From: CAYSUS01 sp964434165
GTDB taxonomy: Bacteria; Planctomycetota; Planctomycetia; Pirellulales; Thermoguttaceae
Direction: 5' to 3'
Assembly (NCBI GenBank): GCA_964434165.1
Contig: CAYSUS010000022.1
Span: 19,208-83,207, forward strand
DNA: 64,000 nucleotides
A program made the translations under genes and the position numbers. Shown in pieces: positions 15,789 to 24,626 of the stretch (positions are counted from its first letter, which is position 1; every line of letters starts with the position of its first letter). Under the pieces are notes generated by a model. The model did no database searches. It worked only from the letters and a program-made list of their open reading frames with translations, and was not told where the DNA came from.

Positions 15789-17378
15789 TCACCTTTCCCG
15801 CGCCTTGTGCAGCGGCGTATCCAGGGCGGCCTGCTCGCGCAGGCGGAATCGCTGGATCTTGCCTGTCGCCGTCTTCGGAAGCGTCTCCTGGAAGACCACC
15901 GCCCGGGGATACTTGTGCGGCGAGGTGGTCTTCTTGACCAGGTCCTGCAGCTCCCGGGCGAGCTCCGGCGTGCCCACCTCGCCGTCCTTGAGCACGACGT
16001 AGGCCACGGGCTTGATCAGGCCGTCGGGATCGGCCGTGCCTACCACGCCGCTCTCCAGCACCTTGGGATGGCGCTGCAAGATGCTCTCCACCTCGGACGG
16101 CCACACGAACTGGCCGCTGACCTTCATCATGTCGTCCGACCGGCCGGCGTACCAGAAGTAGCCGTCCTCGTCCATGAGAAACTTGTCGTGCGTGTTGATC
16201 CACTCGCCGAGGAAGGTCCCTTTGGTCTGCTCGTGCTTGTTCCAGTAGCCGGCGGCGATGCTGTCCCCCTTGATGTGCAGCGTGCCGACCGTGCGCGGTG
16301 GGGCCTCGCGCCCCTGGTCGTCCATGATCCGGGCCTCGTAGCCGGGCACGAGCTGGCCCGTGCTCCCGGGCCGTACCTGCCCGGGGCGGTTGGAGATGAA
16401 GATGTGCAGGATCTCGGTCGATCCGATGCCGTCGAGGATTTCCACGCCGAACCGCTCGCGCCACCTCTCGTAGAGGTGGCCCGGCATCGGCTCGCCCGCC
16501 GAGATGCACATCCGCACGCGACCCAGGCTGGTGCGGTTCTCCTTCTCGGCCATGTGCAAGAGGGCCGCGTAGCTCGTGGGCACGCTGTAGAAGACCGTCG
16601 GCTGGTGCCGGTCGATCGTCTCATAGACCTTGTCCGGCGCGGGGCGGTCGGGCAGCAGCACGTTCGTGCCGCCCAGGTAGAGCGAGAATTAGAGCCCGTT
16701 GCCCAGCCCGTAGGCGAAGAACAGCTTGGCCACGGAGAACGAAACATCGTCCTCCCGAAGGCCGATGGTGTTCCTGGCGTACAGCTCGGCCTCGACGATC
16801 ATATCGTGCTGCAGGTGGATCGCCCCCTTGGGAAAGCCCGTGGTACCGGAGCTGTACAGCCAGAAGGCCATGTCGTCCTTGCTCGTGTCGAACGGCTCGA
16901 GCGAGGGCGAGGCCGCCGCCATAAGGTCCTCCAGGCCCAGGCAGCCCGACGGCGCGTCGCCGCTCACCACGACGTGCTCGAGAAACCGCAGCCCGTCGCG
17001 GACCGGCTCGACGCCGCCCAGAAGCGCGGGGTGCACGATCAGCACGCGGGCCCGGCAGTCGTTGAGCAGGTAGCAGTAGTCCTTGGGCTTGAGCATCGTG
17101 TTCATGGGCACGGCCACGGCCCCGATCTTGATCGCGCCGAAGAAGGCAAAGGCCCACTCGGGCGTGTCGGGCAGGAGGATCGCCACACGCTCCTCCACGC
17201 GGACCCCCAGCCCGCGGAGCAGGTTCCCCATCCGGTTGACCGCCTGGCAGAGGTCGGCATAGGTGACCGTGCGGTCGCCGCAGACCATGGCGGGCTTCTC
17301 GCCACGGCCGCGCGCAAGATGCGAATCGACGAACACGTCCGCCGCGTTCAAACGCTGAGGCAGCTCAAGCTCTGACAT
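15789..17378 (-). pseudogene. Benzoate-CoA-ligase-family acyl-CoA ligase with one in-frame stop
   Basis: Both halves lie in one reading frame and together give about 529 residues, the normal size for this ligase family. The N-terminal part has NAADVFVDSHL, LPDTPEWAFAFFGAIKIGAV and the phosphate loop YSSGTTGFPKG; the C-terminal part has ISAGEPMP, GIGSTEILHIFISN, YWYAGRSDDM-like FWYAGRSDDMMKVSGQFV and the catalytic PKTATGKIQRF lysine. They are split by a single TAA at 16689-16691, directly after AYGLGNGL and before FSLYLGG, where relatives have an amino acid, often aromatic or small. One base change would restore the enzyme. It is therefore either a fresh pseudogene or a base-call error. Substrate would be an aromatic or other carboxylic acid. 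Start ATG 17378. Confidence 0.85.
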
Positions 17379-17642
17379 GCCGCGAATTCTCCGCCTCGAG
17401 CTCCGCAAGCCAGTTCGCAGCGCGCCGAGGGACCACTCGCCGGTTCTTCAGGCAGCGCTTCGCCGAAAGGCCGCCAGGATGAGGCTGACCGGGAGCTCCG
17501 GGCCGCGCACCCGGGCATTGTAACCTCGCGATGGCCGCCATTCACCCCCTTGCGCTACATGCCGGCACAGCGCCGGGAGAAGAGCCCGGGTCGTGCGCAG
17601 CGCCGCGCCATGCCGCGCGGTGGCGCACGGACGGTCCCCTCG

Positions 17643-19913
17643 TCATGGGCCGGTTCGCCAAGGCCCGGACTGCGGCGGCTGGAAGAACCTCCCCAGCGGC
17701 CCGGCAAGCATCGCGGGCGTGACGACGACGTCGCTGAACAGCGCGGCCCCCAGCAGCGTGAACATGAGCCATCCGAACCGATGGACGGGCACGAAGCCGC
17801 TTCCCGCAAACACCAGAAGCCCCAGCCCGCAGATCATCGACGACTGGACCATGGCCGTGGCGCAGCGCGAGTAGGCCTGGCGCACGGCCTCGTGCCGCGA
17901 GAGCCCCCGCCCCACGCCCCGGCGATACCAGGTGACGAAGTGCAGCGTGCCGTCCACGGCCACGCCCAGGGCGACGCTGGCCGTCATCACGGCCCCGATG
18001 TCGATCTTCGCACCCATCCAACCCAGCGCGCCGAACACCACGACGCAAGGCAGCAGGTTGGGGATCATCGACAGCGCTCCCGCCACGGGGCTTCGCAGCA
18101 GCGCGGCCATGGCCAGGGCGATCAACCCAAATGCCAGCAGGAAGCTCTCGATCAGGTCGCTGAGCAGTTGCTCCTGGGCCTTCTGGATCAGGGGAATCCC
18201 GCCGCAGAACACGGCCCGCACGCCTTTGACCGGGCCGTTCGTCCGAAGCACGGGGTCCACGGCCCGGCGAATGCGCCCGAGAAGCGCCGCGTAATCGACG
18301 TTGCCTCCGGCCGGCGCCCGAACGCTGATCCTCCACAGCTCCCCCTCCCCGCCCTGGCGCACGAACCCGGTCCCGACGAAGTCCTCGCGATGCCGCTGGA
18401 GATTTCGCCGCAACAAGGCGCGGCGCGCGTACTTCTCGAAGAGGCGTTCCTCCGACCGGGGCACCGCCGGGCCGAAGGTGGCCGCCGACAGAACCACGCC
18501 CACGTCCTCCACCCGTTCGACGACCCTCTGCACGCGGTCCACCAGGAGGTAGCGATCCAGGACGGTCGCCGCGCTGTCGGGCGGAAAGACCAGGACCACC
18601 TCGACCGGCACGAGCGGGCCGATGTTCTCCTCCAACCACGCGTAGTCGCGGATCACGCGCGATTCGGAAGGAAGCATGTCGTGCAGCCTGGCTGTGGTGC
18701 GCAGGTTGGTCACGGCCCAGCCGGTCACGACCATCAGCAAGAGGGTGGCCGCCAGAATGGCGTTGCGACCTCCGATCACCACGTCGGAGACCGAGCGCCA
18801 TCCGAACCTCCGCGACCTGGTCTCCCGTTCCGCGCGCCGCGCAAGCCACTTCCGCGGCGGCCACTGCTCCAGGGCCGCGGGGATCCAGAGGAAAATGATC
18901 GCCAGCCCCGCCATCACCGCCCAAGCGCCATACAACCCGAAGCGGGCGATGGGAACGATCTTGCTGACCGAGAGCGATACCAGGCCGATGGCCGTCGTCG
19001 CGCTGGCCAGCGCGCAAGGCACCAGAGCCAGTCGCAGCGCCCGCCACGGGGCCCCCGCCATGCCGTCCCCCTTCGCCGCGTCCACGTAGTAGTTCACCAG
19101 GTGGACCGCCCCGGAGGTGACGAGCACGTATCCCAGGGAGGCGATCATCATCAGAACGGAGTCCATCTGGGCGCCCGTGTAATAGACGCTGGCCATGGCG
19201 AGCTGCTGGCAATAGACCGCCGAGAAGAAGACGATCACGGCCAGCCGGAACGCGCCCAGGAAGACCCACGTGAGCAGGAAGCAGACGGCCAGCGACAGCA
19301 CGTTGAGCTCCAGAAGCGAGGCCAGGCTGATGCGGTCGATGGCGACGCCGTCCACGGTCGTGCCGGCCACCAGCAGCTCGTCCGGCCGGATTCCACACTC
19401 CTCCGCGCAACGGTACACGTGGTCCACCGCGGCCGCGCGGTCCTCGGTCCCGGCCGGGGAGACCAGGGCGATGGCCGAGGTCACCCGGCCGTCCGCTCCC
19501 ACGAGCCAGCCCCGCAGCCGGTTGATGGCCTGCTGCCGCGAAAGCTCCAAAGGCGGCGACGTCAACGCCTGGAGAACCTCCGGCCCGGTGAACACCGATC
19601 GGAACAGGGGTGGACGCTCCCCCTGGGGCGTTTGGATCGGCTCGACGAGCCGGGCCGCCAGGCGCGAGAGTCGCCCGTCCTCCAGTGTGCAGCCCGGCCA
19701 GCTGACCATCAGGATTTCGTCGCTGCCGAATCGCTGGGCGAACCAGAAAAGACGTTTCGTCTCGTCGAAGTCCTCGGGCAGCCAGTCCGCCACGCGGTTC
19801 GCCGTGCTATCCCAGGCGGACTTGGCTCCGAACAAGACGAGAGGGTAGCAGCCAAGAAGGGCCAGGAAGATGAGAAGGCGGCGCTTCGGGCCAAGGAACG
19901 CGGCAGCCTTCAT
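17643..19913 (-). CDS. MMPL/RND-type lipid exporter
   Basis: A 756-residue polytopic membrane protein with the two-half RND/MMPL plan: a helix at about 12-30, a large periplasmic loop, five helices at about 210-370, a helix near 400, a second periplasmic loop with DMLPSESRVIRDY, and five helices at about 590-740. GALGWMGAKIDIGAVMTASVALGVAVD is the typical intramembrane proton-relay segment. Relatives export lipids, hopanoids or lipid-linked polyketides. It lies 264 bp after the ligase pseudogene start and 199 bp before the acyltransferase stop, all on the minus strand, suggesting the exporter for the product of this locus. Confidence 0.88.
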   Translation of the reverse strand: MKAAAFLGPKRRLLIFLALLGCYPLVLFGAKSAWDSTANRVADWLPEDFDETKRLFWFAQRFGSDEILMVSWPGCTLEDGRLSRLAARLVEPIQTPQGERPPLFRSVFTGPEVLQALTSPPLELSRQQAINRLRGWLVGADGRVTSAIALVSPAGTEDRAAAVDHVYRCAEECGIRPDELLVAGTTVDGVAIDRISLASLLELNVLSLAVCFLLTWVFLGAFRLAVIVFFSAVYCQQLAMASVYYTGAQMDSVLMMIASLGYVLVTSGAVHLVNYYVDAAKGDGMAGAPWRALRLALVPCALASATTAIGLVSLSVSKIVPIARFGLYGAWAVMAGLAIIFLWIPAALEQWPPRKWLARRAERETRSRRFGWRSVSDVVIGGRNAILAATLLLMVVTGWAVTNLRTTARLHDMLPSESRVIRDYAWLEENIGPLVPVEVVLVFPPDSAATVLDRYLLVDRVQRVVERVEDVGVVLSAATFGPAVPRSEERLFEKYARRALLRRNLQRHREDFVGTGFVRQGGEGELWRISVRAPAGGNVDYAALLGRIRRAVDPVLRTNGPVKGVRAVFCGGIPLIQKAQEQLLSDLIESFLLAFGLIALAMAALLRSPVAGALSMIPNLLPCVVVFGALGWMGAKIDIGAVMTASVALGVAVDGTLHFVTWYRRGVGRGLSRHEAVRQAYSRCATAMVQSSMICGLGLLVFAGSGFVPVHRFGWLMFTLLGAALFSDVVVTPAMLAGPLGRFFQPPQSGPWRTGP

Positions 19914-20111
19914 GAGTCAAAGCACACCCAGGGAGTCGTCGCGGGCAGCATGCCGGCCACGCGGCTGCCGACCGATGCCGTCTGAACCTCGGAGAATAGC
20001 CCCTCGGCCAGCCGGTGTCCAGGCCCGGCCGAACGGCCCCTCACGCGAAGGGCCTTTTCGCCAGGCGCCGCGAGGGACCACCCGGGCTCGCCCCGGCTCA
20101 ATGTCTCCGTG

Positions 20112-21482
20112 TCAGGCGCGGTACGACGCGAGGCTGCCCTCGATTCGGCGGACGTACGCCTCGAGCAGCGCGCGCGACGACCGTTGCGAGAAGAAGCGTG
20201 GGTCGCATTGCAGGTTGATGTGCAGCGATCCGGCGTAGGCCAGAACCGCGAACACCGCCCGGGTCTGGGGCCGAAGCGGCGGCACGCCGCGGCAGCCTTC
20301 CAGCACGAGATCGCCGCAAACGAGACGCTGGTTGCGCCGCGGCAGCCGTACCGCCAGGCGTCGGGAGAGGTCGCCGAGATTGGTGAGAACCGTGGTGGCG
20401 AAGCAGCGACCGGCCGACGTCATGAGCGTCACGAGGCCGGGGACCTTCAGGGCCCAGCCCATGCCCGCGAGGAACAGCCCGGCCATGCCCCATTGGCGAA
20501 TCGCGGCCGTCTCCGCGGCGATTCCTTGGAGAAGCTGGACCGGATCAGCAAGCTCCCCCATCCTTCTCGCAAGAAAGGAGTAGCTCATCTTGTTGGCCGC
20601 CGGCATGCTGTCGGCCAGGCGCTGGCGAAGACTGGCCGGCATGGTGACCTGAAGCCACCCATTGGACCGCGGCGCGCCGCACTGCGTGCTCCAGTCGGCC
20701 AGCGTGAGGAACAAGTCGCGCATGAGGAGATCGTTGACGGTCGCGCCTTGGCAGGAAGCGGCCCGTCGCAGCGCGCGGTGATCGTCCCGGCCGAGGCTCC
20801 GAGTCTCGATCGGAAGGCAGGCCGCCCCGAGCCCCACCCCGACCCGGTCCGACGGACTGGCGATCGGCATCGGACGTCGCATCAGCCACCGCAACGTCTC
20901 GCGCGCTGCAAAACGTGTCGCCTGGAAGCGCCCTACCGGTTGCGGCGGATCGGTTTGGAACTCCGCCCGGGCGGGGAGGTCCCGCGGATCGGCGGGGCGC
21001 CATCGGGGTCGGTCGCCGTTGGCCGTGCGCATGGCGTAGCCGGCAAGCACCTCGCCCAGGAAGCGCAGGGCCCCGATCCCGTCGCAGCAGGCGTGGTGAA
21101 ATTGTGCCTGGAGGATGGCCCGCTCGGTCCCCTGGTGCAGGGCGAGGCGGAGCCCGGTCTGTCGCCTCAGATCCATGGCTTCGGAACACCGCGGGGAGGC
21201 CGGCGACGACGGATCGGTCCATTCCAGGAGGGGCCCGGCATCGTTCGCCTCCACCCACCATCCGGTGCCCGGCCAGCCGCCCTCGACATTCGCGCGAAGG
21301 AGCGGATGCCGCGCCAGGGCCTCCTCCACGGCCTCCTCCAGCGCCGCGCGGCGCGCGACGCCGAGGAACTCCAGGGAGACCGGAAATACCATGGGGTAGG
21401 CCGCCCGATCGTCGCCCAGCATGTAGCGCTCAAAAGGCGTCAGAGGGAGCGGGAGCGGCGAGGTCGTCAACCGACGCAACAT
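20112..21482 (-). CDS. Condensation/WS-DGAT-like acyltransferase, copy 1
   Basis: A 456-residue member of the HHxxxDG acyltransferase superfamily (PapA, WS/DGAT, NRPS condensation). The motif is HHACCDG at residues 129-135 with Asp134 intact. TPFERYMLGDD near the start, NDLLMRDLFLTL and AANKMSYSFLARR are shared with the paralogue at 24627-25997, which has exactly the same length. Such enzymes move an acyl group from CoA or a carrier protein to an alcohol or amine. ATG 21482 was chosen because the paralogue starts at the same place; upstream in-frame sequence is not conserved. It probably acts on the product of the neighbouring carrier protein/enoyl reductase genes. Confidence 0.82.
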   Translation of the reverse strand: MLRRLTTSPLPLPLTPFERYMLGDDRAAYPMVFPVSLEFLGVARRAALEEAVEEALARHPLLRANVEGGWPGTGWWVEANDAGPLLEWTDPSSPASPRCSEAMDLRRQTGLRLALHQGTERAILQAQFHHACCDGIGALRFLGEVLAGYAMRTANGDRPRWRPADPRDLPARAEFQTDPPQPVGRFQATRFAARETLRWLMRRPMPIASPSDRVGVGLGAACLPIETRSLGRDDHRALRRAASCQGATVNDLLMRDLFLTLADWSTQCGAPRSNGWLQVTMPASLRQRLADSMPAANKMSYSFLARRMGELADPVQLLQGIAAETAAIRQWGMAGLFLAGMGWALKVPGLVTLMTSAGRCFATTVLTNLGDLSRRLAVRLPRRNQRLVCGDLVLEGCRGVPPLRPQTRAVFAVLAYAGSLHINLQCDPRFFSQRSSRALLEAYVRRIEGSLASYRA

Positions 21483-22340
21483 GAATGGGGCCTGATCGCA
21501 TGGGAGAGTGCGGTGGAAGCCTGGAATGGTAATTGGCCCGGCCCTGGCGAGCAACGGGCGATCGGGGCCCTCGGCCCGCAACGGATGACGCGCAAGAGCG
21601 GCGAGCCAACACCGGTAGCGGGCAAGCATGATCTGACTCGGGTCGGTACCCCTTCCTGTCGAGGATAATGGGATCCCCCTGCAGTTTGCTCGGTGCCTTG
21701 GCGGCAACTTCCTGCTCGGCCCCAGAAATCCCGGCAGGAGCAGCCCCTGCCAAAAACGGCGAGTCAGCGGTTGATAGGGCGGAATCTGTGAGTAGACTGG
21801 ATGGCTACATCGCTAGCACCCTAGACATCCAAAGTCGCCGAGGCGAACGCCGAAACCGTCGCATTGCCCGGCCGTATCCTGTTGTAGCAGGGCGTTGGAG
21901 CCGCGTTCTCCCACCGGAAACGGGGGCGGCGTCTTCGGCGCGCCAGCGGGCTAGTAGCATCGACCACGGCCGGAAGCTTGGGTGATATGGGGTAAATGGG
22001 TTGATTTAGAGTCGGATCTCTGACCTCCCACGGCAAGGAAGCTCGCCGCGCCTTCCCCGTTCGCGGGCGATTTGATCGATGACCACCGCCCGCAACTCGA
22101 CTCGCGATCCGACGGCGAGTTTGGCGACGACGTGCTCGCGCGCACGTCCAACCAATCAGGGCCCTGGCGCTTGGGATAGGGGCGGTCGCGGTCAAGCATT
22201 ACCCTCCAGGGCGGTCCACGGGGGCGGAGGGTTGCTGACCGGTCGGGCAGCGCCGCCGCAGGAGTTTCAGGCGTGCCGGGGACGTCTGGCTCGGATCGCC
22301 CGATCCGTGGGTGCCGCGTCGAGGTCCTCGCGGTAGCAGG
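21483..22340. other. 858-bp spacer with no recognisable gene
   Basis: Short open frames exist on both strands, but none shows a family motif, a good ribosome site or a sensible signal peptide. It separates the divergent acyltransferase and ketosynthase remnant, so promoters for both should lie here. Given that the next gene is damaged, part of it may be decayed coding sequence. Confidence 0.6.
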
Positions 22341-23089
22341 ATGGGGGTTTGCAGAAACGTGACTGGATCGTACGGCGAAACAAGACCGGTTGCTGTCGTG
22401 GGGATGGCCTGTCGGCTGTCCGGGGCACCGGAGCGTCGATCCTCGACTCCGCCGAGGTCGAAGGAATCGCCGCGGCGTATCGGGCGGCTTCCACCCCGAG
22501 GCACCTGGGCACCGTGGTCGGGCAGATCGGACACGCGGGCGGGGCGGCGGGGATGGCATCGATTGTTGAGGTCCTCTCCGGGCTGGAGAACCTTGTCATG
22601 CCCGCAAGCGGCGTGCTCGACCATCCCCGGCCCCCTTCCTTCAGCAGCACGCCGCGATCCTCCAAACCGCGCGAAGCTCGGTGCCGCTGGACCCGGACCC
22701 TGCTTTGCGCGACGGCCGCGTCGGCGCCGCGGTCCAGTGCGCGGGGCTTTCGGAGGCCGTTTATCACGTAGTGCTTGAACGAGGTGTGAAGGTGACGAGC
22801 GACAAATCTGCTTCCCATGTCCCACGACCCGACGCGACCCCGCTCCCCGCCGGCGCGACGCTTGAAGAGGACGGGATCGTCCATTTCGACGCCACCCAGC
22901 CCAGACGAGAGCGCATGCGCCGCCAGGCCGGGGAGCGACACGCTTCCAGGCCAGCGGCGGTCGCCGGTCAGCTTCCGCGCGGCGACGACTGGGAGGGAGA
23001 CGCTGCCGAAACGGCGGTGACGGACCAGGCCGAATCGAAGCCCATCGGAACCGCCCCCCATGTGTCCATGGATGCCTCGCAGATGCGGT

Positions 23090-23294
23090 CCTTTCTGGTC
23101 CAGTTCGTCGTGGACCAGACCGGCTACCCGGAGGAGATCGTCGAGCTCGACGCGGACCTGGAGGCCGACCTGGGCATCGACAGCATCAAGAAGGCCCAAC
23201 TGTTCGGCGAGTTGGGCGAGCACTTCCAGATCACGGCCGACGAAAGCCTGTCGCTTGACGACTTCCCCACGCTCCGGCACGTGATGGAGTTCCT
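23090..23294 (+). repeat. ACP repeat, copy 1 (205 bp)
   Basis: This encodes most of ACP1. Its first 55 bases (23090-23144) are identical to 23468-23522 and its last 55 (23240-23294) identical to 23623-23677, so the two carrier domains are a recent duplication or have been kept identical by gene conversion. Confidence 0.9.
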
Positions 23295-23467
23295 CCTCAG
23301 CGCGACCGGCGCGGCGCCGGGCGAGCCGCGGGAGGAGATGCCGGAGTTCGGCCCTTCGGCTCGATCGGCGTCTCCGCCCCCAGCGGTCGATCCGCCGCAG
23401 GGCGACATGTTCTCGCCGCCCGGAGAGACCTCGCACGAGCCAGGAATGGCGCCCGGAGAACTGGAGA

Positions 23468-23677
23468 CCTTTCTGGTCCAGTTCGTCGTGGACCAGACCG
23501 GCTACCCGGAGGAGATCGTCGANNNNNNNNNNNNNNNNNNNNNNNNNNNNNNNNNNNNNNNNNNNNNNNNNNNNNNNNNNNNNNNNNNNNNNNNNNNNNN
23601 NNNNNNNNNNNNNNNNNNNNNNACGAAAGCCTGTCGCTTGACGACTTCCCCACGCTCCGGCACGTGATGGAGTTCCT
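23468..23677 (+). repeat. ACP repeat, copy 2, interrupted by the assembly gap
   Basis: Both visible flanks match copy 1 base for base. Copy 1 has 95 bases in the part that is N here, against 100 Ns, so the gap is most likely a scaffolding placeholder over an unresolved identical repeat. Confidence 0.85.
23523..23622. other. Assembly gap of 100 Ns
   Basis: Exactly 100 Ns inside ACP2. The length is a conventional placeholder. The repeat logic predicts 95 real bases, which also keeps the reading frame. Confidence 0.95.
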
Positions 23678-23833
23678 GGAGAAGGTCCGGGCGGTCGACG
23701 GGAATCATCGGCCCCCGGGGCTCGACGATGAGCTCTCGGGGATGCACCGGATCTCCGCACCGCGCTGAGGCCAGCCATCTCCGCCGACACGCCGGGCCGG
23801 CAGCAGCATGAAATCACGCGAAAGGACACCGGA

Positions 23834-24598
23834 ATGATCGATCTCTCTGGCAGAGTCGCCCTGGTGACGGGCAGCTCCCGCGGCATCGGGCGGGCCTGCG
23901 CGTTGAGGCTGGCCGAAGCCGGGGCGGACGTGATCGTCAATTACGCCGCCTCGCGCTCTGGGGCCATGGACGTGGCCCGGAAGGTGCGCCAGTGGGGCCG
24001 CCGCGCCTACGTCGTCAAGGCCGACGTCAGCGAGGAGGAAGACGTCCGCTGCCTGATGGAGTTCGTTGGCGAGGCGGTCGGCCGGCTGGACATCTTGGTC
24101 AGCAACGCGGCGACGGGCGGGTTCCGCCCCCTGCTCGAATCGAGCTCGCGGCACTTCTTCAACGCCATGTCCACCAACGTCCTGGCCTTGATTCACCTCG
24201 TGCAGAGCGCGGTTCCGCTTCTGGAGCGCGGCCCGCATCGGGGCAAGGTCGTGGCGCTCTCCAGCCACGGGGCCGACATCGCCCTGCCCATGTACGGCCT
24301 CATCGGCGGCTCCAAGGCCGCCTTGGAGAGCATTGCGCGGCACCTGACTCTCGAGGTCGGGCATCGGAACGTCAACGTGAACGTGGTCAAGGCGGGGCTG
24401 GTGGAGACGGACTCGACGCGGAGAATCCCCGGCTCGGAGCAGATGTTCGCGGCGCGCGTGGAGAAGACGATGATGGGCCAGCGGCAACTGCTCGCCGAGG
24501 ACGTCGCCGACGCGGTGCTCTTCCTGTCGAGTCCCTTGAGCGACTTGATTCAAGGACAGACGCTGATCGTGGACGGCGGGGCGGCGGTCCACGTCTGA
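23834..24598 (+). CDS. fabL: FabL-type enoyl-[acyl carrier protein] reductase (SDR family)
   Basis: A 254-residue short-chain dehydrogenase. NAD(P)-binding TGSSRGIG is at 12-19 and NAA at 91-93. The catalytic pair is Tyr154 and Lys161, spaced Y-x6-K (MYGLIGGSKAALES), the pattern of enoyl-ACP reductases (FabI/FabL), not the Y-x3-K of ketoreductases such as FabG. LVTGSSRGIG, SNAATGGFRPLLE, GLVETD and LIQGQTLIVDGG also match Bacillus-type FabL best. It should reduce trans-2-enoyl-ACP with NADPH. It lies 65 bp after the ACP gene on the same strand, so its natural partner is probably those ACPs. A specialised SDR with another substrate remains possible. Confidence 0.78.
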   Translation: MIDLSGRVALVTGSSRGIGRACALRLAEAGADVIVNYAASRSGAMDVARKVRQWGRRAYVVKADVSEEEDVRCLMEFVGEAVGRLDILVSNAATGGFRPLLESSSRHFFNAMSTNVLALIHLVQSAVPLLERGPHRGKVVALSSHGADIALPMYGLIGGSKAALESIARHLTLEVGHRNVNVNVVKAGLVETDSTRRIPGSEQMFAARVEKTMMGQRQLLAEDVADAVLFLSSPLSDLIQGQTLIVDGGAAVHV

Positions 24599-24626
24599 CC
24601 GAAGGCGCCGATGCGCCCGGGGGCGC

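Larger units (their letters stand above)
22341..23768 (+). pseudogene. Ketosynthase remnant fused to two acyl carrier protein domains
   Basis: ATG 22341 starts a product whose residues 15-30 (RPVAVVGMACRLSGAP) are the start of a type I ketosynthase. Directly after, in another frame, comes the ketosynthase C-terminus: GTGASILDSAEVEG, LGTVVGQIGHAGGAAGMAS, and, after a second shift at a C5 run (22631-22635), AAVQCAGLSEAVYHVVLE. About 300 residues, including the active-site cysteine, are missing. In the same final frame a 100-residue linker leads to ACP1 (DLGIDSIKKAQLFGEL; phosphopantetheine Ser codon 23182-23184) and ACP2, whose centre lies in the N run. The ACP type resembles PUFA-synthase/iterative PKS carriers. 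If the gap is really 95 bases, the frame stays open to TGA 23766-23768. The ACP part might still be made from a downstream start. Confidence 0.75.

Noticed and set aside
16689..16691. Programmed readthrough or recoding at the ligase TAA
   Set aside because: No recoding signal or selenocysteine context (which needs TGA) is visible; a mutation or error is simpler.
21668..21985. A 105-codon frame with a lipobox-like ATSC near its start
   Set aside because: The box does not fit well, the body is Arg-rich with no motif, and there is no ribosome site.
22199..22825. Minus-strand frame across the ketosynthase remnant
   Set aside because: The plus strand shows ketosynthase motifs in order; the minus translation is Pro/Arg-rich noise.
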